Shown here piece by piece: positions 24,862 through 33,514 of a DNA stretch of 64,000 nt. The notes beneath the pieces were generated by a model. It was given only the letters and a program-made list of their open reading frames with translations. It made no database searches and was not told where the DNA came from. Position 1 is the first letter of the stretch; the number at the start of each line of letters is the position of its first letter. The position numbers were made by a program, and so were the translations under genes. Source of the DNA: Streptomyces odontomachi (lineage in GTDB: Bacteria > Actinomycetota > Actinomycetes > Streptomycetales > Streptomycetaceae); assembly GCF_024435355.1 (NCBI RefSeq), contig NZ_JAMJWG010000007.1, positions 124,001 to 188,000 on the forward strand, given 5' to 3'.

Positions 24862-25479
24862 TCAGGCGAACAGCCGCTCCGCCAGCAGCAGGGCGCCGAT
24901 CACGATCATCGCGGCGCCCGAGCAGCGGGTCACCGCCCTGGCGATGGCCGGGCGGGCACGCAGTACCCGTCGTGCGGTGGCGCCCACACCCGTGTAGACC
25001 ACGGCACAGTTGGCCGTGTGCACCAGGCCCAGGAGGGCGATCTGGGCCGCGAACGGCCACCCGGCGCCGCCCGTGACGAACTGCGGCAACAGCGCCAGGA
25101 ACAGCAACAACGCCTTCGGGTTGAGTCCGCTGATGCCGGCGCCCTTGGTAGCCCGTCGCACCCACGAGCCGGGGGCGTCCCCGGTGGCGGTCTGCGGTGT
25201 CGACGGCCGGGCCACCGCGCTCATGCCAAGCCAGATCAGGTACACCGCGCCGGCCACGGTCAGCACGGTCAGCGCCACGGGGGAGCGGGTCAGCAGCGCG
25301 GCCACTCCGCCGGCGACCGCGGCGGTCAGCACCAGATAGCCGGCGAGCAGGCCGCCGACGGCGGGCAGGATCGTCCGGTCACGCAGCCCCGCAGCGATCG
25401 CATAGGCCCAGTCCGCACCCGGGACGAGCACCAGCAGAAAGGAGACCGCCCAGAACGGGGCGATGCTGCCGATCGTCAT
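24862..25479 (-). CDS. LysE family amino-acid exporter
   Basis: 205 residues with six membrane spans. FLLVLVPGADWAYAIAAGLRDR and the loop GAGISGLNPKALLLFLALLPQFV carry the LysE/RhtB signatures. The family exports amino acids or their analogues. ATG 25479 gives the normal family length; the Shine-Dalgarno-like GGTGGAGG is very close, so an ATG 13 codons upstream is possible. The divergent Lrp/AsnC gene (25654) and an Lrp-like box between them suggest that the exporter is switched on by its substrate amino acid, as in LysG-LysE style pairs. Confidence 0.9.
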   Translation of the reverse strand: MTIGSIAPFWAVSFLLVLVPGADWAYAIAAGLRDRTILPAVGGLLAGYLVLTAAVAGGVAALLTRSPVALTVLTVAGAVYLIWLGMSAVARPSTPQTATGDAPGSWVRRATKGAGISGLNPKALLLFLALLPQFVTGGAGWPFAAQIALLGLVHTANCAVVYTGVGATARRVLRARPAIARAVTRCSGAAMIVIGALLLAERLFA

Positions 25480-25596
25480 ACCTCCACCCCACCCTTCTTG
25501 CATTCGGTCGACCGGGTGTCGCCCGGATGTCGGCCGAGTGCCCGCAGGACCGGCGGATTCCCCGGCCATCCGAAGGGGAGATTAGGCGTATTTCCG

Positions 25597-25611
25597 TAGA
25601 ATGTGTTTCTA
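25597..25611. promoter_or_regulatory. Lrp/AsnC-type binding site
   Basis: TAGAATGTGTTTCTA: perfect 5-bp inverted arms around TGTGT, agreeing with the E. coli Lrp consensus YAGHAWATTWTDCTR at 13 of 15 positions by hand count. It lies in an AT-rich stretch 43 bp before the Lrp gene and 118 bp from the divergent exporter. Confidence 0.65.
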
Positions 25612-25653
25612 ACTTTTCCATGGTGTGTGAGAAGGTGTGGAAGAATCTCCTCC

Positions 25654-26106
25654 GTGGATGACGTAGATCGAAAGATCCTTGCCGAACTCCAGCGCGACGG
25701 GCGTCTGACCCTCACCGAGCTGGCCGAACGGGTCCGCCTCAGCGTGTCCCCGTGCCACCGTCGACTGCGGGCCCTGGAGCGCTCCGGCGCGATCAGCGGC
25801 TACCACGCTCGGCTGGACGCCCGTGCTCTCGGCCTGACCTTCGAGTCACTGCTCTTCGTCACCATGCGCTACGAGGACCGCGAGACCGTCGCCGCCTTCG
25901 AACGGGCCGTGGCCGACATCCCGAACGTGCTGCAAGCCCAGCGTCTGTTCGGCGACCCCGACTTCCTGCTGCGCATCGTCACCCGGGACCTGGAGGCCTA
26001 CCAGCAGCTCTACGACGAGCGCCTCGCGACGCTGCCCGGCGTGCAGCACCTCAGCTCCACCCTCGTCATGAAGAGCGTCGTCGAAGCGCGTCCGCTGCCC
26101 TTGTGA
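25654..26106 (+). CDS. Lrp/AsnC family regulator
   Basis: 150 residues. N-terminal winged HTH (VDRKILAELQRDGRLTLTEL, VRLSVSPCHRRLRALERSG) followed by the RAM/AsnC ligand-binding ferredoxin-like domain (GLTFESLLFVTMRY, QRLFGDPDFLLRIVTRD, LPGVQHLSSTLVMKSV). GTG 25654 is preceded by GAAGAATCTCCTCC without a clear ribosome site. It is divergent from the LysE exporter and most likely controls it and itself by binding an amino acid. Confidence 0.92.
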   Translation: MDDVDRKILAELQRDGRLTLTELAERVRLSVSPCHRRLRALERSGAISGYHARLDARALGLTFESLLFVTMRYEDRETVAAFERAVADIPNVLQAQRLFGDPDFLLRIVTRDLEAYQQLYDERLATLPGVQHLSSTLVMKSVVEARPLPL

Positions 26107-26152
26107 CGGTGCCGGGGCGCCTTCATTCGACCTCTTTTGGTCTCTTCTGACC

Positions 26153-26665
26153 TCAGCCGACCTGGTCGAGCCAGGCGCGGTAGCGGCTGCCGAACGGCTC
26201 CGTGCCGTTGCGTAGCGCATGCGACAGCCACGCGGTCGCCGCCTCGGCGTGCGCGACCACGTCCGGTGGATAGCCGTAGTGCAGGCGATGACGGGCGAAC
26301 TCCTCCTCGTCGTCGACGAAGACGGCTCCGCCCTCCCGTGTCCGGCAGACGTCGAGGTCCAGGTCGACCATGGTCACTTCCCCGCCGTGCAGCCATTCAG
26401 GGTTAGTGGTGACGTCGCAGTACGCGTCCAGACGGGCGGGCGCATCCTGGAACAGCGCAGTCCACCAGGCGTCGTGGGGAAACAGCATGACCCGTCGCTC
26501 CTGAGTGGAGTAGACGTGCTCCTCGCCGCCCTTGCCGTACACCGTCCCGATCGGCGCGCCAAGCCAGCGTCCGTACTCGTCCTCCCCCAGCCACGCCATG
26601 GAATGGTGCCAGTGCAGACCGTCGTCGAACTTGCGGACCACGACCCGGACCTCGACGTCTCGCAT
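26153..26665 (-). CDS. DUF402 (FomD-like) protein
   Basis: 170 residues. The sequence HWHHSMAWLGEDEYGRWLGAPIG, RRVMLFPHDAWWTALF, YCDVTTNPEW and MVDLDLDVCRT..VDDEEEFARH matches DUF402, a small beta-barrel family that includes FomD, a cytidylyl-phosphonate hydrolase, and nucleoside tri/diphosphatases; the acidic D-L-D and D-E-E groups are the metal ligands there. Start ATG 26665 has no ribosome site but a TAGCCT box exactly 6 bases upstream on its strand. It is alone between the Lrp gene (convergent) and the divergent aminotransferase. Confidence 0.82.
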   Translation of the reverse strand: MRDVEVRVVVRKFDDGLHWHHSMAWLGEDEYGRWLGAPIGTVYGKGGEEHVYSTQERRVMLFPHDAWWTALFQDAPARLDAYCDVTTNPEWLHGGEVTMVDLDLDVCRTREGGAVFVDDEEEFARHRLHYGYPPDVVAHAEAATAWLSHALRNGTEPFGSRYRAWLDQVG

Positions 26666-26671
26666 GGCGCG

Positions 26672-26677
26672 AGGCTA
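26672..26677 (-). promoter_or_regulatory. -10 box of a leaderless promoter
   Basis: TAGCCT on the minus strand, 6 bases before ATG 26665. Confidence 0.55.
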
Positions 26678-26711
26678 TGCGAAGGCAGCTCCGCCGTATC
26701 GTCCTGGACGG

Positions 26712-26745
26712 CCCCCACTGCCTCAAGGAGGTCGGCGGTGCCCCC
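26712..26745. repeat. dispersed short repeat (copy 2)
   Basis: CCCCCACTGCCTCAAGGAGG followed by GTGCCCCC near the end resembles 8711-8770 and about 53198-53236. All are intergenic, here in the 135-bp gap before the aminotransferase. Confidence 0.5.
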
Positions 26746-26788
26746 GTTCACCCGAACGCGTACCGCTGCTGGCCGGTCGGATGCCGTC

Positions 26789-26794
26789 TAGCGT
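26789..26794 (+). promoter_or_regulatory. -10 box of a leaderless promoter
   Basis: TAGCGT, 6 bases before ATG 26801. Confidence 0.55.
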
Positions 26795-26800
26795 GGACGT

Positions 26801-27985
26801 ATGGACTGTATACCGCGGGACACCCCCGCCTCCCGTGCCGCCAACCCGTTGCAGCAGCTCTCGCTGGAGCAGCTGAGGCGCCGTACGAGCATGAAGTGGC
26901 GGGCCTACCCCGAGGACGTGCTGCCGGTGTGGGTCGCCGAGATGGACGTGCCGCTGGCCGAGCCGGTCACCCGGGCGATCCGGGACGCGGTCGAGCTCGG
27001 TGACACCGGGTACCCGGCCGGGACGGTGTACGCCGAGGCACTGGCGGCCTTCGCCCGCAAACGGTGGGGCTGGGACGGGATCGACGTCGAGCGCACCGCG
27101 ATCGTGCCGGACGTGATGCTGGGCGTCGTCGAGATGCTCAAGCTGGTCTCCGGGCCGGGTGACCCGGTCGTCGTCAACTGCCCCGTCTACCCGCCCTTCT
27201 ACATGTTCGCGGGGAACCTGGGGCGCACCGTCGTCGAGGCGCCGCTGGACGTCTCCGGGCGGATCGACTTCACCGTGCTCGAGGACGTCTTCGGGCGCGT
27301 CGCGTCCGGCGGGGCCCGCCCGGTGTACCTGCTGTGCAGCCCGCACAACCCGACCGGCACCGTGCACACCGCCGCGGAGCTGGCGCACGTCGCTCGGCTG
27401 GCCGAGGCGTACGGGGTACGGGTCGTGGTCGACGAGATCCATGCTCCGGTGGTGCCCGAAGGCGCGGTCTTCGTGCCGTATCTGAGCGTGCCGGGCGGGG
27501 AGCGGGGACTGTCGTTGATGTCGGCGTCCAAGGGCTGGAACCTGGCCGGGCTCAAGGCCGCCCTCGCCCTTGCGGGCCCCGCGGCGGCCGACGATCTCGC
27601 CCGTATCCCCGAGGAGGTCAGCCACGGACCCAGCCACCTCGGCATCATCGCCCATGTCGCGGCGCTCCGGGACGGTGGTGACTGGCTCGACGCCGTGCTG
27701 GCCGGTATCGACGGCAACCGCCGCCTGCTCGTCGACCTGCTGGCCCGGCACCTGCCCGCGGTGCGCTGCACCCCGGGGCAGGGCACCTATCTGGCCTGGC
27801 TGGACTGCCGGGGCCTCGGGCTGGGCGACGACCCGGCAGCCGCGTTCCTCGAGCGCGGCAGGGTCGCCCTGAACCCGGGCTCGTCCTTCGGTACCGGCGG
27901 TGCCGGCTTCGTCCGCATGAACCTGGCGACGTCACCCGAGCTGATCACCGAGGCGGTACGCCGCATGGCCACCGCCCTTGACTGA
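26801..27985 (+). CDS. PatB/MalY-type PLP-dependent C-S beta-lyase
   Basis: 394 residues, fold type I aminotransferase class [20 protein letters not shown] near 40-56 is the PatB/MalY hallmark; PHNPTG (181-186), DEIH (211-214) and the PLP lysine in [10 protein letters not shown] (K244) complete the active site. Members split cystathionine or other cysteine S-conjugates to thiol, pyruvate and ammonia. It has a TAGCGT box 6 bases before the ATG and no ribosome site, so leaderless expression is likely. It converges on the ABC exporter operon (28066) with 80 bp between; no functional tie is evident. Confidence 0.88.
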   Translation: MDCIPRDTPASRAANPLQQLSLEQLRRRTSMKWRAYPEDVLPVWVAEMDVPLAEPVTRAIRDAVELGDTGYPAGTVYAEALAAFARKRWGWDGIDVERTAIVPDVMLGVVEMLKLVSGPGDPVVVNCPVYPPFYMFAGNLGRTVVEAPLDVSGRIDFTVLEDVFGRVASGGARPVYLLCSPHNPTGTVHTAAELAHVARLAEAYGVRVVVDEIHAPVVPEGAVFVPYLSVPGGERGLSLMSASKGWNLAGLKAALALAGPAAADDLARIPEEVSHGPSHLGIIAHVAALRDGGDWLDAVLAGIDGNRRLLVDLLARHLPAVRCTPGQGTYLAWLDCRGLGLGDDPAAAFLERGRVALNPGSSFGTGGAGFVRMNLATSPELITEAVRRMATALD

Positions 27986-28065
27986 CGGCCATCACGGGGG
28001 GCACCAGGCCGCGGGGTACGAGGGGCCGGGTGTCCCCTCAGGTGCACGCCCGCGGGCGGCCCTTT

Positions 28066-29847
28066 TCACGACACGTAACCACGAGATTGAAGCTCGAAGA
28101 GCTCGAAGTACTTCTGCCGCCGTGCCATGAGGTCCTCGTGGGTGCCGACTTCGACCACGGAACCCCGATCGACGACGACTATCCTGTCGGCGAGTTGCGC
28201 GGTGGAGAGTCGATGGGTGACAAAACAGGTGACTCCACCACTGCGATAGGCCACGTCTTTCGCCGCCGACAGATATGCCTCGGCAACCTGCTCCTCCGCC
28301 AGTGCATCCAGCGAATGTCCCGGCTCGTCCAGGACCAGCAGCAGTGGTTTCGGGCGCATCAGGGAGCGCGCGAGTCCGACGGACTGCCACTGACCGCCAG
28401 ACAGTGCGCGGCCCTGTTCGTGGCGGAGCCCGAGCAGGGTGTCGAGCCCGTGCGGCAGGTCGTCGACGACCTTGCCCGAAGAGGCTCGGCGGAAGGCGCT
28501 GAGTACGGCCGCCCGGTTGTCGATGTCGGGCAGGTGGCCGACTCCCACGCTTTCCTGCACGGAGAACTCCAGGCGCGCGAAGTCCTGAAACAGCGTGGAG
28601 ACCCTTGCCCGCCAGGACTCGGGAGTCTGCTCTCCCAGATCGACGTCGTCCACGCGGACGCGGCCTCTCGTCGGCCGGTAAAGGCCAGAGATGATCTTCA
28701 CCAGCGTGCTCTTGCCGGCCCCGTTCTCTCCGACGATCGCCACCGTGCTGCCGGCAGGAAGGTGCAGATTCACCCCACTCACAGCGGGAGTGGTCATGCC
28801 GCGATACGTGTACTCGACGTCTTCGAGACTGATTCCGGTGGATATCCTCTCGATCGGCAGGGCACCGTCGCTGCCACGTTCCTTCAGATCCGCGAAGTTC
28901 AGGTGCCGAAGAATGTCGAATCCGTTTGCGACGGAGTGCAGGGACGCAAAGAGATCGAGTCCCGTCACCACCTGCGCGCTCACTCTGGTGATCAGCGTGA
29001 CCAGGAGGACCACATCCCCGACCGTCACGCTGCCGTTCTTCACCATGTAGATGACGAAGGCCACTGAAGGCGCATAGGCGGCGGCGAAGGCGCCCTGCCC
29101 TACCGCTCGCCAGGCTGCGTGCTTCCACTGCGCCTTCAGCAGGATGTCCTTCGCCCTGGTCTGAAGCGAATGGTGGCGGGAGAGCAGCAGTTCCTCGACC
29201 CCGAGGATCCGGAGCTCCGGTAGCGTGTCCGGACTGGTGGCGATGGATCTCAACCGGGCCAGCTGGCGTACCACCGAGGCCGCCTCACGCCGTCCCCTTT
29301 CGAGGACCAGCTCTGCCCGGTGTCCCAACACGACGGGGACGGCGGAGGCCAGCGGCAGCGCGGCGAGCCAGATCTGTAGCCGCGCCACGACGACGCTGGT
29401 GATCACGAGCTGCACGACGATCGCAAGGATCTTGAAGACGGCGGAGACGCTCTCCCGCATGCGAACGATGTCTTGCTTCAGAATGGCGATCGAGTCAAGG
29501 AACTCCGGGGAGTCAAGCCTTTCGAGACTCACTTCCGAGATGGACGATATCAGTTCGGATGTCAGCGTCTTCTCGTTGATCTCCCCCAACTCGAAGTAGT
29601 AGAGATGCGCGAAGTGTGCCAGGTACAGCTCGCAGGTGAGCGCGATGCCGGTGGCGACGGACCAGCGCAGACTCGTCATCTCGTCGGCCGCGAGCGCCGC
29701 GTTCACGGCTTCACGAGCTGCTACCGCAACCAGCGGAGTCGCGGCAAACCCCAGTAATATGAGAACTGCACCCAGCGTGAGTTGTCTTCGCCCGTTGCGC
29801 CATGAAATCCGCAGGAGAAAGATCACGGCACCGACCGTGTCCTTCAT
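28066..29847 (-). CDS. ABC half-exporter (membrane + ATPase) 1
   Basis: 593 residues: six-span membrane domain (1-335) fused to an ATPase with Walker A GENGAGKST (373-381), signature LSGGQW (482-487), Walker B LLLVLDEP (502-509, E508) and H-loop THRLS (H545). No peptidase head. Codon 31 is TTA (29755-29757) and ATA, TTT and similar AT-ending codons are frequent, unlike the neighbours. Its ATG overlaps the stop of the next half-exporter by 4 bp (29844-29847), so the two probably form a heterodimer. Third gene of the glycosyltransferase-exporter operon. Substrate unknown. Confidence 0.92.
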   Translation of the reverse strand: MKDTVGAVIFLLRISWRNGRRQLTLGAVLILLGFAATPLVAVAAREAVNAALAADEMTSLRWSVATGIALTCELYLAHFAHLYYFELGEINEKTLTSELISSISEVSLERLDSPEFLDSIAILKQDIVRMRESVSAVFKILAIVVQLVITSVVVARLQIWLAALPLASAVPVVLGHRAELVLERGRREAASVVRQLARLRSIATSPDTLPELRILGVEELLLSRHHSLQTRAKDILLKAQWKHAAWRAVGQGAFAAAYAPSVAFVIYMVKNGSVTVGDVVLLVTLITRVSAQVVTGLDLFASLHSVANGFDILRHLNFADLKERGSDGALPIERISTGISLEDVEYTYRGMTTPAVSGVNLHLPAGSTVAIVGENGAGKSTLVKIISGLYRPTRGRVRVDDVDLGEQTPESWRARVSTLFQDFARLEFSVQESVGVGHLPDIDNRAAVLSAFRRASSGKVVDDLPHGLDTLLGLRHEQGRALSGGQWQSVGLARSLMRPKPLLLVLDEPGHSLDALAEEQVAEAYLSAAKDVAYRSGGVTCFVTHRLSTAQLADRIVVVDRGSVVEVGTHEDLMARRQKYFELFELQSRGYVS

Positions 29848-31661
29848 CGTTGCTCCCCTCCGGTCTCACTGCACTGATACCTTTCCGCCTGCGCGTGGAA
29901 CATTTTTGCGTAGAGCCCGCCCAGTCGCATGAGCTCTTCGTGACTGCCGCGTTCCGTGATGAAACCGCCGTCCAGCACCGCGATCTGGTCCGCGCGGCGG
30001 ACGGTTGAGAACCTGTGCGATATCACGATGCTGGTGGTACCTTTCGTCAGCTCAAGGAACCGATCGTAGAAATCGGCTTCGCCGCGGGCGTCCAGCTGGG
30101 CCGTGGGTTCGTCGAGTACGAGGACCTTCCTCCCGTTCTTGATCGCAAAAAGGGAACGCGCCAGCGCGATGCGTTGCCACTGGCCACCCGACACATCGAC
30201 GCCGCCCTCGGTGTTGCCGTCCAGGGGGGTGTCGAGACCGGCCGGGAGTGCGCCGACGAGAGGCCCGAGGCCGGCCAGGCCGATGGCTTCGAGAACGTCT
30301 GCGTCATCGGCGTTGTGGGTGGCGCTTCCTATGGTGACGTTCTCTCTGAGGGAGAACGGGAAGCGGGAGAAGTTCTGAAACGCCACCGCGAACTGGTTCT
30401 GCCAGGTCAGGATATCCGCACCGGGCGGGTCCACCGGGACGAACCGGATGGAACCGGACGTCGGTTGGTACAGGCCCGTGATTATTTTGGTGAGCGTTGT
30501 CTTCCCTGCGCCGTTGACGCCGACGACAGCAAGGGACGTCCCTGCCGGGATGTCGAGGTTCACCGACTTCAGGACGTCGACACCGTTGCCGGTGTAGCTG
30601 AATCCGACATTCTCGAGCGTCAGCCGATGCCATGTGTCCGGAACTGCTGGTTGCTTACCGTTCGTTGTCTCGGGTCCCTGGAACCTGCGTTTCGCACGTG
30701 TGAGGGACTCCCAGGCGGAGAACCCGTACACGAGCTTGGTGTCGGACTCCGGGAAAATGGTCCCGAACCGGCCGCAGAGTACGACGGCCTGTAGTGCGAT
30801 GACCGCCCTGCTCGGGTCCATGGACGGCTGGTTGGTGAACAGGACCAAAGAGCCGATCAGTCCTGCTCCGACGAAGATCGAGTATGCCGCAAACGGGCGT
30901 CCGTATATCTTGCTCCGTCCTGCCCACTGCGTGGAGTTGAATCTGTCGGCGTGCGCTGCGAACTTCCTCTCGATCCACGGTCCGAGGCGGAATATTCGTA
31001 TCTCCTTGGCTGTGCCGGACTCCATTCCCAGGTCTCGGAGGTATGCGATCGCGCGCCGTGCCCCACGCAGGCTGCTCACGATCTTCCCCCACTTCCGGAA
31101 GGCGTTCGCGTGGCCCGTGCGTGCAACCAGGGCCGCGGTGACGACGACCGCAGCCGTTCCCGGCCCCACCACGGTGGACAGGATCGCCGCGGCGCCGCCG
31201 AGCTGCGTGTACCGTGCGATCAGGAACAATGCTCCTGCGAAGGCGTCTCCGGGAGTGTTCGTCATGGCTTCGAGGGGCTCGCAGACGGCGTGGAGATCAT
31301 CGGCGAGATCGGAGCCTTCCAGGTCGCTCAGCGAGGGCGCACCCAAGGTCAGCCTCAACACCTCCGCGGAACAGTGGGCGTTGATCCGGTGGGTGACAGC
31401 GGCGGCTACCACCAGCTGGCTCGAGGAGAGCACTTGCTGAGCCGTGAACGCCCCCACTGCGATGGCGAGATGAAGATTCGGACTCTGGCCTGCGTGGATG
31501 TCCCCCACCGCACGGCCGATACCCACCAGGAACACTATCGGCAGCGCTCCGGCGACGACATTGACGGTGAGGGCGCATAACAGCAGCACCCGGGGGACGG
31601 CTCGTGTCATCTCCCGCAGGTCCTGGAGACGCCTGAGCCGATGCGCCGCAGTTGAGATCAT
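29844..31661 (-). CDS. ABC half-exporter (membrane + ATPase) 2
   Basis: 605 residues: membrane domain, then ATPase with Walker A GVNGAGKTT (381-389), signature SGGQW (491-495), Walker B VLVLDEP (513-520; E518) and ISHRFS (H549). Codon 28 is TTA (31578-31580), so translation in a Streptomyces host would need the bldA tRNA. Stop overlaps the start of the partner gene; the glycosyltransferase stop lies 15 bp upstream of the ATG. Both half-exporters keep all catalytic residues, so both ATP sites could be active. The similarity is to antibiotic or lipid exporters in general; no specific substrate can be read. Confidence 0.92.
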   Translation of the reverse strand: MISTAAHRLRRLQDLREMTRAVPRVLLLCALTVNVVAGALPIVFLVGIGRAVGDIHAGQSPNLHLAIAVGAFTAQQVLSSSQLVVAAAVTHRINAHCSAEVLRLTLGAPSLSDLEGSDLADDLHAVCEPLEAMTNTPGDAFAGALFLIARYTQLGGAAAILSTVVGPGTAAVVVTAALVARTGHANAFRKWGKIVSSLRGARRAIAYLRDLGMESGTAKEIRIFRLGPWIERKFAAHADRFNSTQWAGRSKIYGRPFAAYSIFVGAGLIGSLVLFTNQPSMDPSRAVIALQAVVLCGRFGTIFPESDTKLVYGFSAWESLTRAKRRFQGPETTNGKQPAVPDTWHRLTLENVGFSYTGNGVDVLKSVNLDIPAGTSLAVVGVNGAGKTTLTKIITGLYQPTSGSIRFVPVDPPGADILTWQNQFAVAFQNFSRFPFSLRENVTIGSATHNADDADVLEAIGLAGLGPLVGALPAGLDTPLDGNTEGGVDVSGGQWQRIALARSLFAIKNGRKVLVLDEPTAQLDARGEADFYDRFLELTKGTTSIVISHRFSTVRRADQIAVLDGGFITERGSHEELMRLGGLYAKMFHAQAERYQCSETGGEQR

Positions 31662-31676
31662 CTGAGGTTCCTCTGA

Positions 31677-32531
31677 TCAGGAATCGACGTGGACGACTTC
31701 CTTGCATTCCACATGGTCTCGGACCGTGGCAATGGCGTGGTCCATGATCTCGCGGTCGCCCTGGCTGACATGGGACAGGGTTATGCGCGCAACGGCCTCC
31801 GGGGTGGCGGTGCGCACCATCGAGAGTTCGCCGATTCTGGCGACCATGTCCCGGTAGATGGCGGCCAGCCGTAGCCGCTCCTGCGACTCGTGACCGGTAC
31901 CGCGGTCGCGGGTAAGCGAGCCGGGGCGCTTCATTCGGTGATACAGGGGAACGTCTATGTAGCCGAAATCGTTCAGCATCCACAGCATGCCTGTGAGGTA
32001 GCCGTCGAAGGCGAACGGATAGCCGCCGTAGAATCCTCCGTACTTCTTCATCTTTTCCGAGTTGTACAGGCCGTGAAATCGAAACCGGTCAAGTGCTGAC
32101 CTGTGGCCGGCGGGTAGTGTGAGCCGGTCGCTGAGGGATTCGCGCGCTTCACCGGACTCGGAATGCACGATCTGCGAGGAAGCCGCAACCGCGATATCGC
32201 GTAACTCCATCTCGTTCAGTAGTAACTCGGCACGCTTGGGGTCACTCCAGTCGTCCGAGTCCTGAATCAGCAGGTATCTGGCGTCTGTTGCCGCATGCAG
32301 CACCAGGTTGTGCACGTAGAACGGCCCGCGACTGTGCGACAGCTGGATGCGGTGCAGTCGTGGATCGTCGATCCCCGCAAGGCTCTCCCATGCGGCGGAA
32401 GGATCTCCGCCGTCCACGACCACGAACACTTCGACGTCCTTTATCGACTGCTCGAGGCAGGACGTGACGGCACGCAGAAGATACTGATGCGTACCTTTGT
32501 ATGGAATGCTTACCGATATCTTGGGCGACAT
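31677..32531 (-). CDS. Family 2 glycosyltransferase
   Basis: 284 residues, GT-A fold: ISVSIPYKGTHQYLLRAV at the N terminus, nucleotide-binding VVVDGGD (37-43), and the metal-binding QDSDDW (D91-D94). No membrane segments, so it acts in the cytosol on a nucleotide sugar. Two TTA codons occur (codons 103 and 110; 32223-32225 and 32202-32204), and the first codons (AGC ATT CCA TAC AAA) are unusually AT-rich for this genome. ATG 32531 has GGAG 9 bases upstream. First gene of an operon with two ABC half-exporters, so it probably glycosylates the cargo they export. No precursor peptide or acceptor gene is seen nearby. Confidence 0.88.
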   Translation of the reverse strand: MSPKISVSIPYKGTHQYLLRAVTSCLEQSIKDVEVFVVVDGGDPSAAWESLAGIDDPRLHRIQLSHSRGPFYVHNLVLHAATDARYLLIQDSDDWSDPKRAELLLNEMELRDIAVAASSQIVHSESGEARESLSDRLTLPAGHRSALDRFRFHGLYNSEKMKKYGGFYGGYPFAFDGYLTGMLWMLNDFGYIDVPLYHRMKRPGSLTRDRGTGHESQERLRLAAIYRDMVARIGELSMVRTATPEAVARITLSHVSQGDREIMDHAIATVRDHVECKEVVHVDS

Positions 32532-32720
32532 GAATTGCATCTCCAGGTTCCGCTTTTGTCCGTACCCAGGGGCGAGCGGGGCGAGATCACGAGGAGCGGC
32601 AGGACGGCAATGGTCGGATCCTCCGATACTCGACATCCCGAACGAGTAAACGCATTACAGATCGAGCGCAGGAAACGATGCCGCGGTGCGGACCGCTATG
32701 TCCTGCACCGAGATGCCTGT

Positions 32721-32746
32721 GGTGACACGAGGTGACTATGGTGACA
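32721..32746 (-). promoter_or_regulatory. phased direct repeats before the glycosyltransferase operon
   Basis: On the minus strand TGTCACC, AGTCACC and TGTCACC follow one another at 9-10 bp spacing. Repeated heptamers on one helix face resemble binding sites of SARP-type activators (which use about 11 bp). They lie 190-215 bp before the glycosyltransferase start in the 387-bp gene-free stretch 32532-32918. Confidence 0.4.
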
Positions 32747-32906
32747 CGGGCAGCTTCGGGGAAGTCAAGTACGAGCACCCCGCCGGGGCCCAGCGATCCG
32801 GCCGCGCCTCGAAGCCCGCTGCCAGGCCCCCTCGCCCCGTCCGGGCACACAGTGACGGAGCAGCAGTGACGACACCTGACGGCGCCTGCCGAGAGCTACC
32901 GCCACC

Positions 32907-32912
32907 TACACT
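32907..32912 (+). promoter_or_regulatory. -10 box of a leaderless promoter
   Basis: TACACT, 6 bases before GTG 32919. Confidence 0.55.
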
Positions 32913-32918
32913 CGCCGC

Positions 32919-33143
32919 GTGAACACTTTCAAGTGCACCCAGTGCGACACCGTAGGTCTGACGGATGGCTTCATCGAGGACGCCGGCGAGCACTCACGCG
33001 GCTACGCCCGATGGATCGAAGGCGCCCTGGAGCGGGGAGTCTTCGGCGGCGCCAAGCGCATGGGCCGCCCCCGCTGGCAGATCGAGGCCTACCGCTGCCC
33101 CAAGTGCGGCCACCTCGAACTCTTCGCCAGCAACCAGGTCTAG
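32919..33143 (+). CDS. small zinc-ribbon protein
   Basis: 74 residues with two CxxC knuckles (C6/C9 and C60/C63) separated by a helical middle of 50 residues (ARWIEGALERGVFGG). This is a zinc-ribbon arrangement seen in small actinobacterial proteins of unknown function. GTG 32919 lacks a ribosome site; TACACT stands 6 bases upstream, as in other leaderless genes of this window. It is divergent from the glycosyltransferase operon. Confidence 0.78.
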   Translation: MNTFKCTQCDTVGLTDGFIEDAGEHSRGYARWIEGALERGVFGGAKRMGRPRWQIEAYRCPKCGHLELFASNQV

Positions 33144-33247
33144 CGCTGGCCCTGATACCGCGGTCCGGCAGGACAACGGCCGCCCCCAGGCAACGGTCCC
33201 GCCCGCGCCCTTGCGCGGGGCGTGGACGGGACCGGAGGTCTGGACGG

Positions 33248-33514
33248 TCAGAGGGACGGCAGCGTGGGCAGGGCAGGGAAGCCGGGGATGAGGCGGCCAG
33301 GGACCTGTTCGACGGACTGGATGGCGCCGAAGATCGGAATGCCCAGCAGGGCGGTGGTCCAGGTGTTGTCGAGGCCGCTGGTGTCCGGTTCGTCGACCAC
33401 GACCACGTCGCTTCCGGACGCGTCGCCGGCGAGGGCCTGGACCGGGGCGGCCAAACCGGTCGCGACGATCAGGGCGGTGGTGGCGACGCCGCGTAGGACT
33501 GTCCTGCGCATCAT
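33248..33514 (-). CDS. small secreted protein, hypothetical
   Basis: 88 residues. A signal peptide (MMRRTVLRGVATTALIVATG, cleavage near AQALAG about residue 30) leaves a mature peptide of about 58 residues with no Cys, ending in a Pro/Leu-rich tail. Size recalls chaplins and rodlins but the sequence does not match either as I know them. ATG 33514 has GAAAGG 9 bases upstream. No partner gene is evident. Confidence 0.65.
   Translation of the reverse strand: MMRRTVLRGVATTALIVATGLAAPVQALAGDASGSDVVVVDEPDTSGLDNTWTTALLGIPIFGAIQSVEQVPGRLIPGFPALPTLPSL

Noticed and set aside
32587-32655. 22-codon frame before the glycosyltransferase as a precursor peptide
   Set aside because: No ribosome site, no Ser/Thr/Cys-rich core or leader pattern; kept only as a note under the leader finding.
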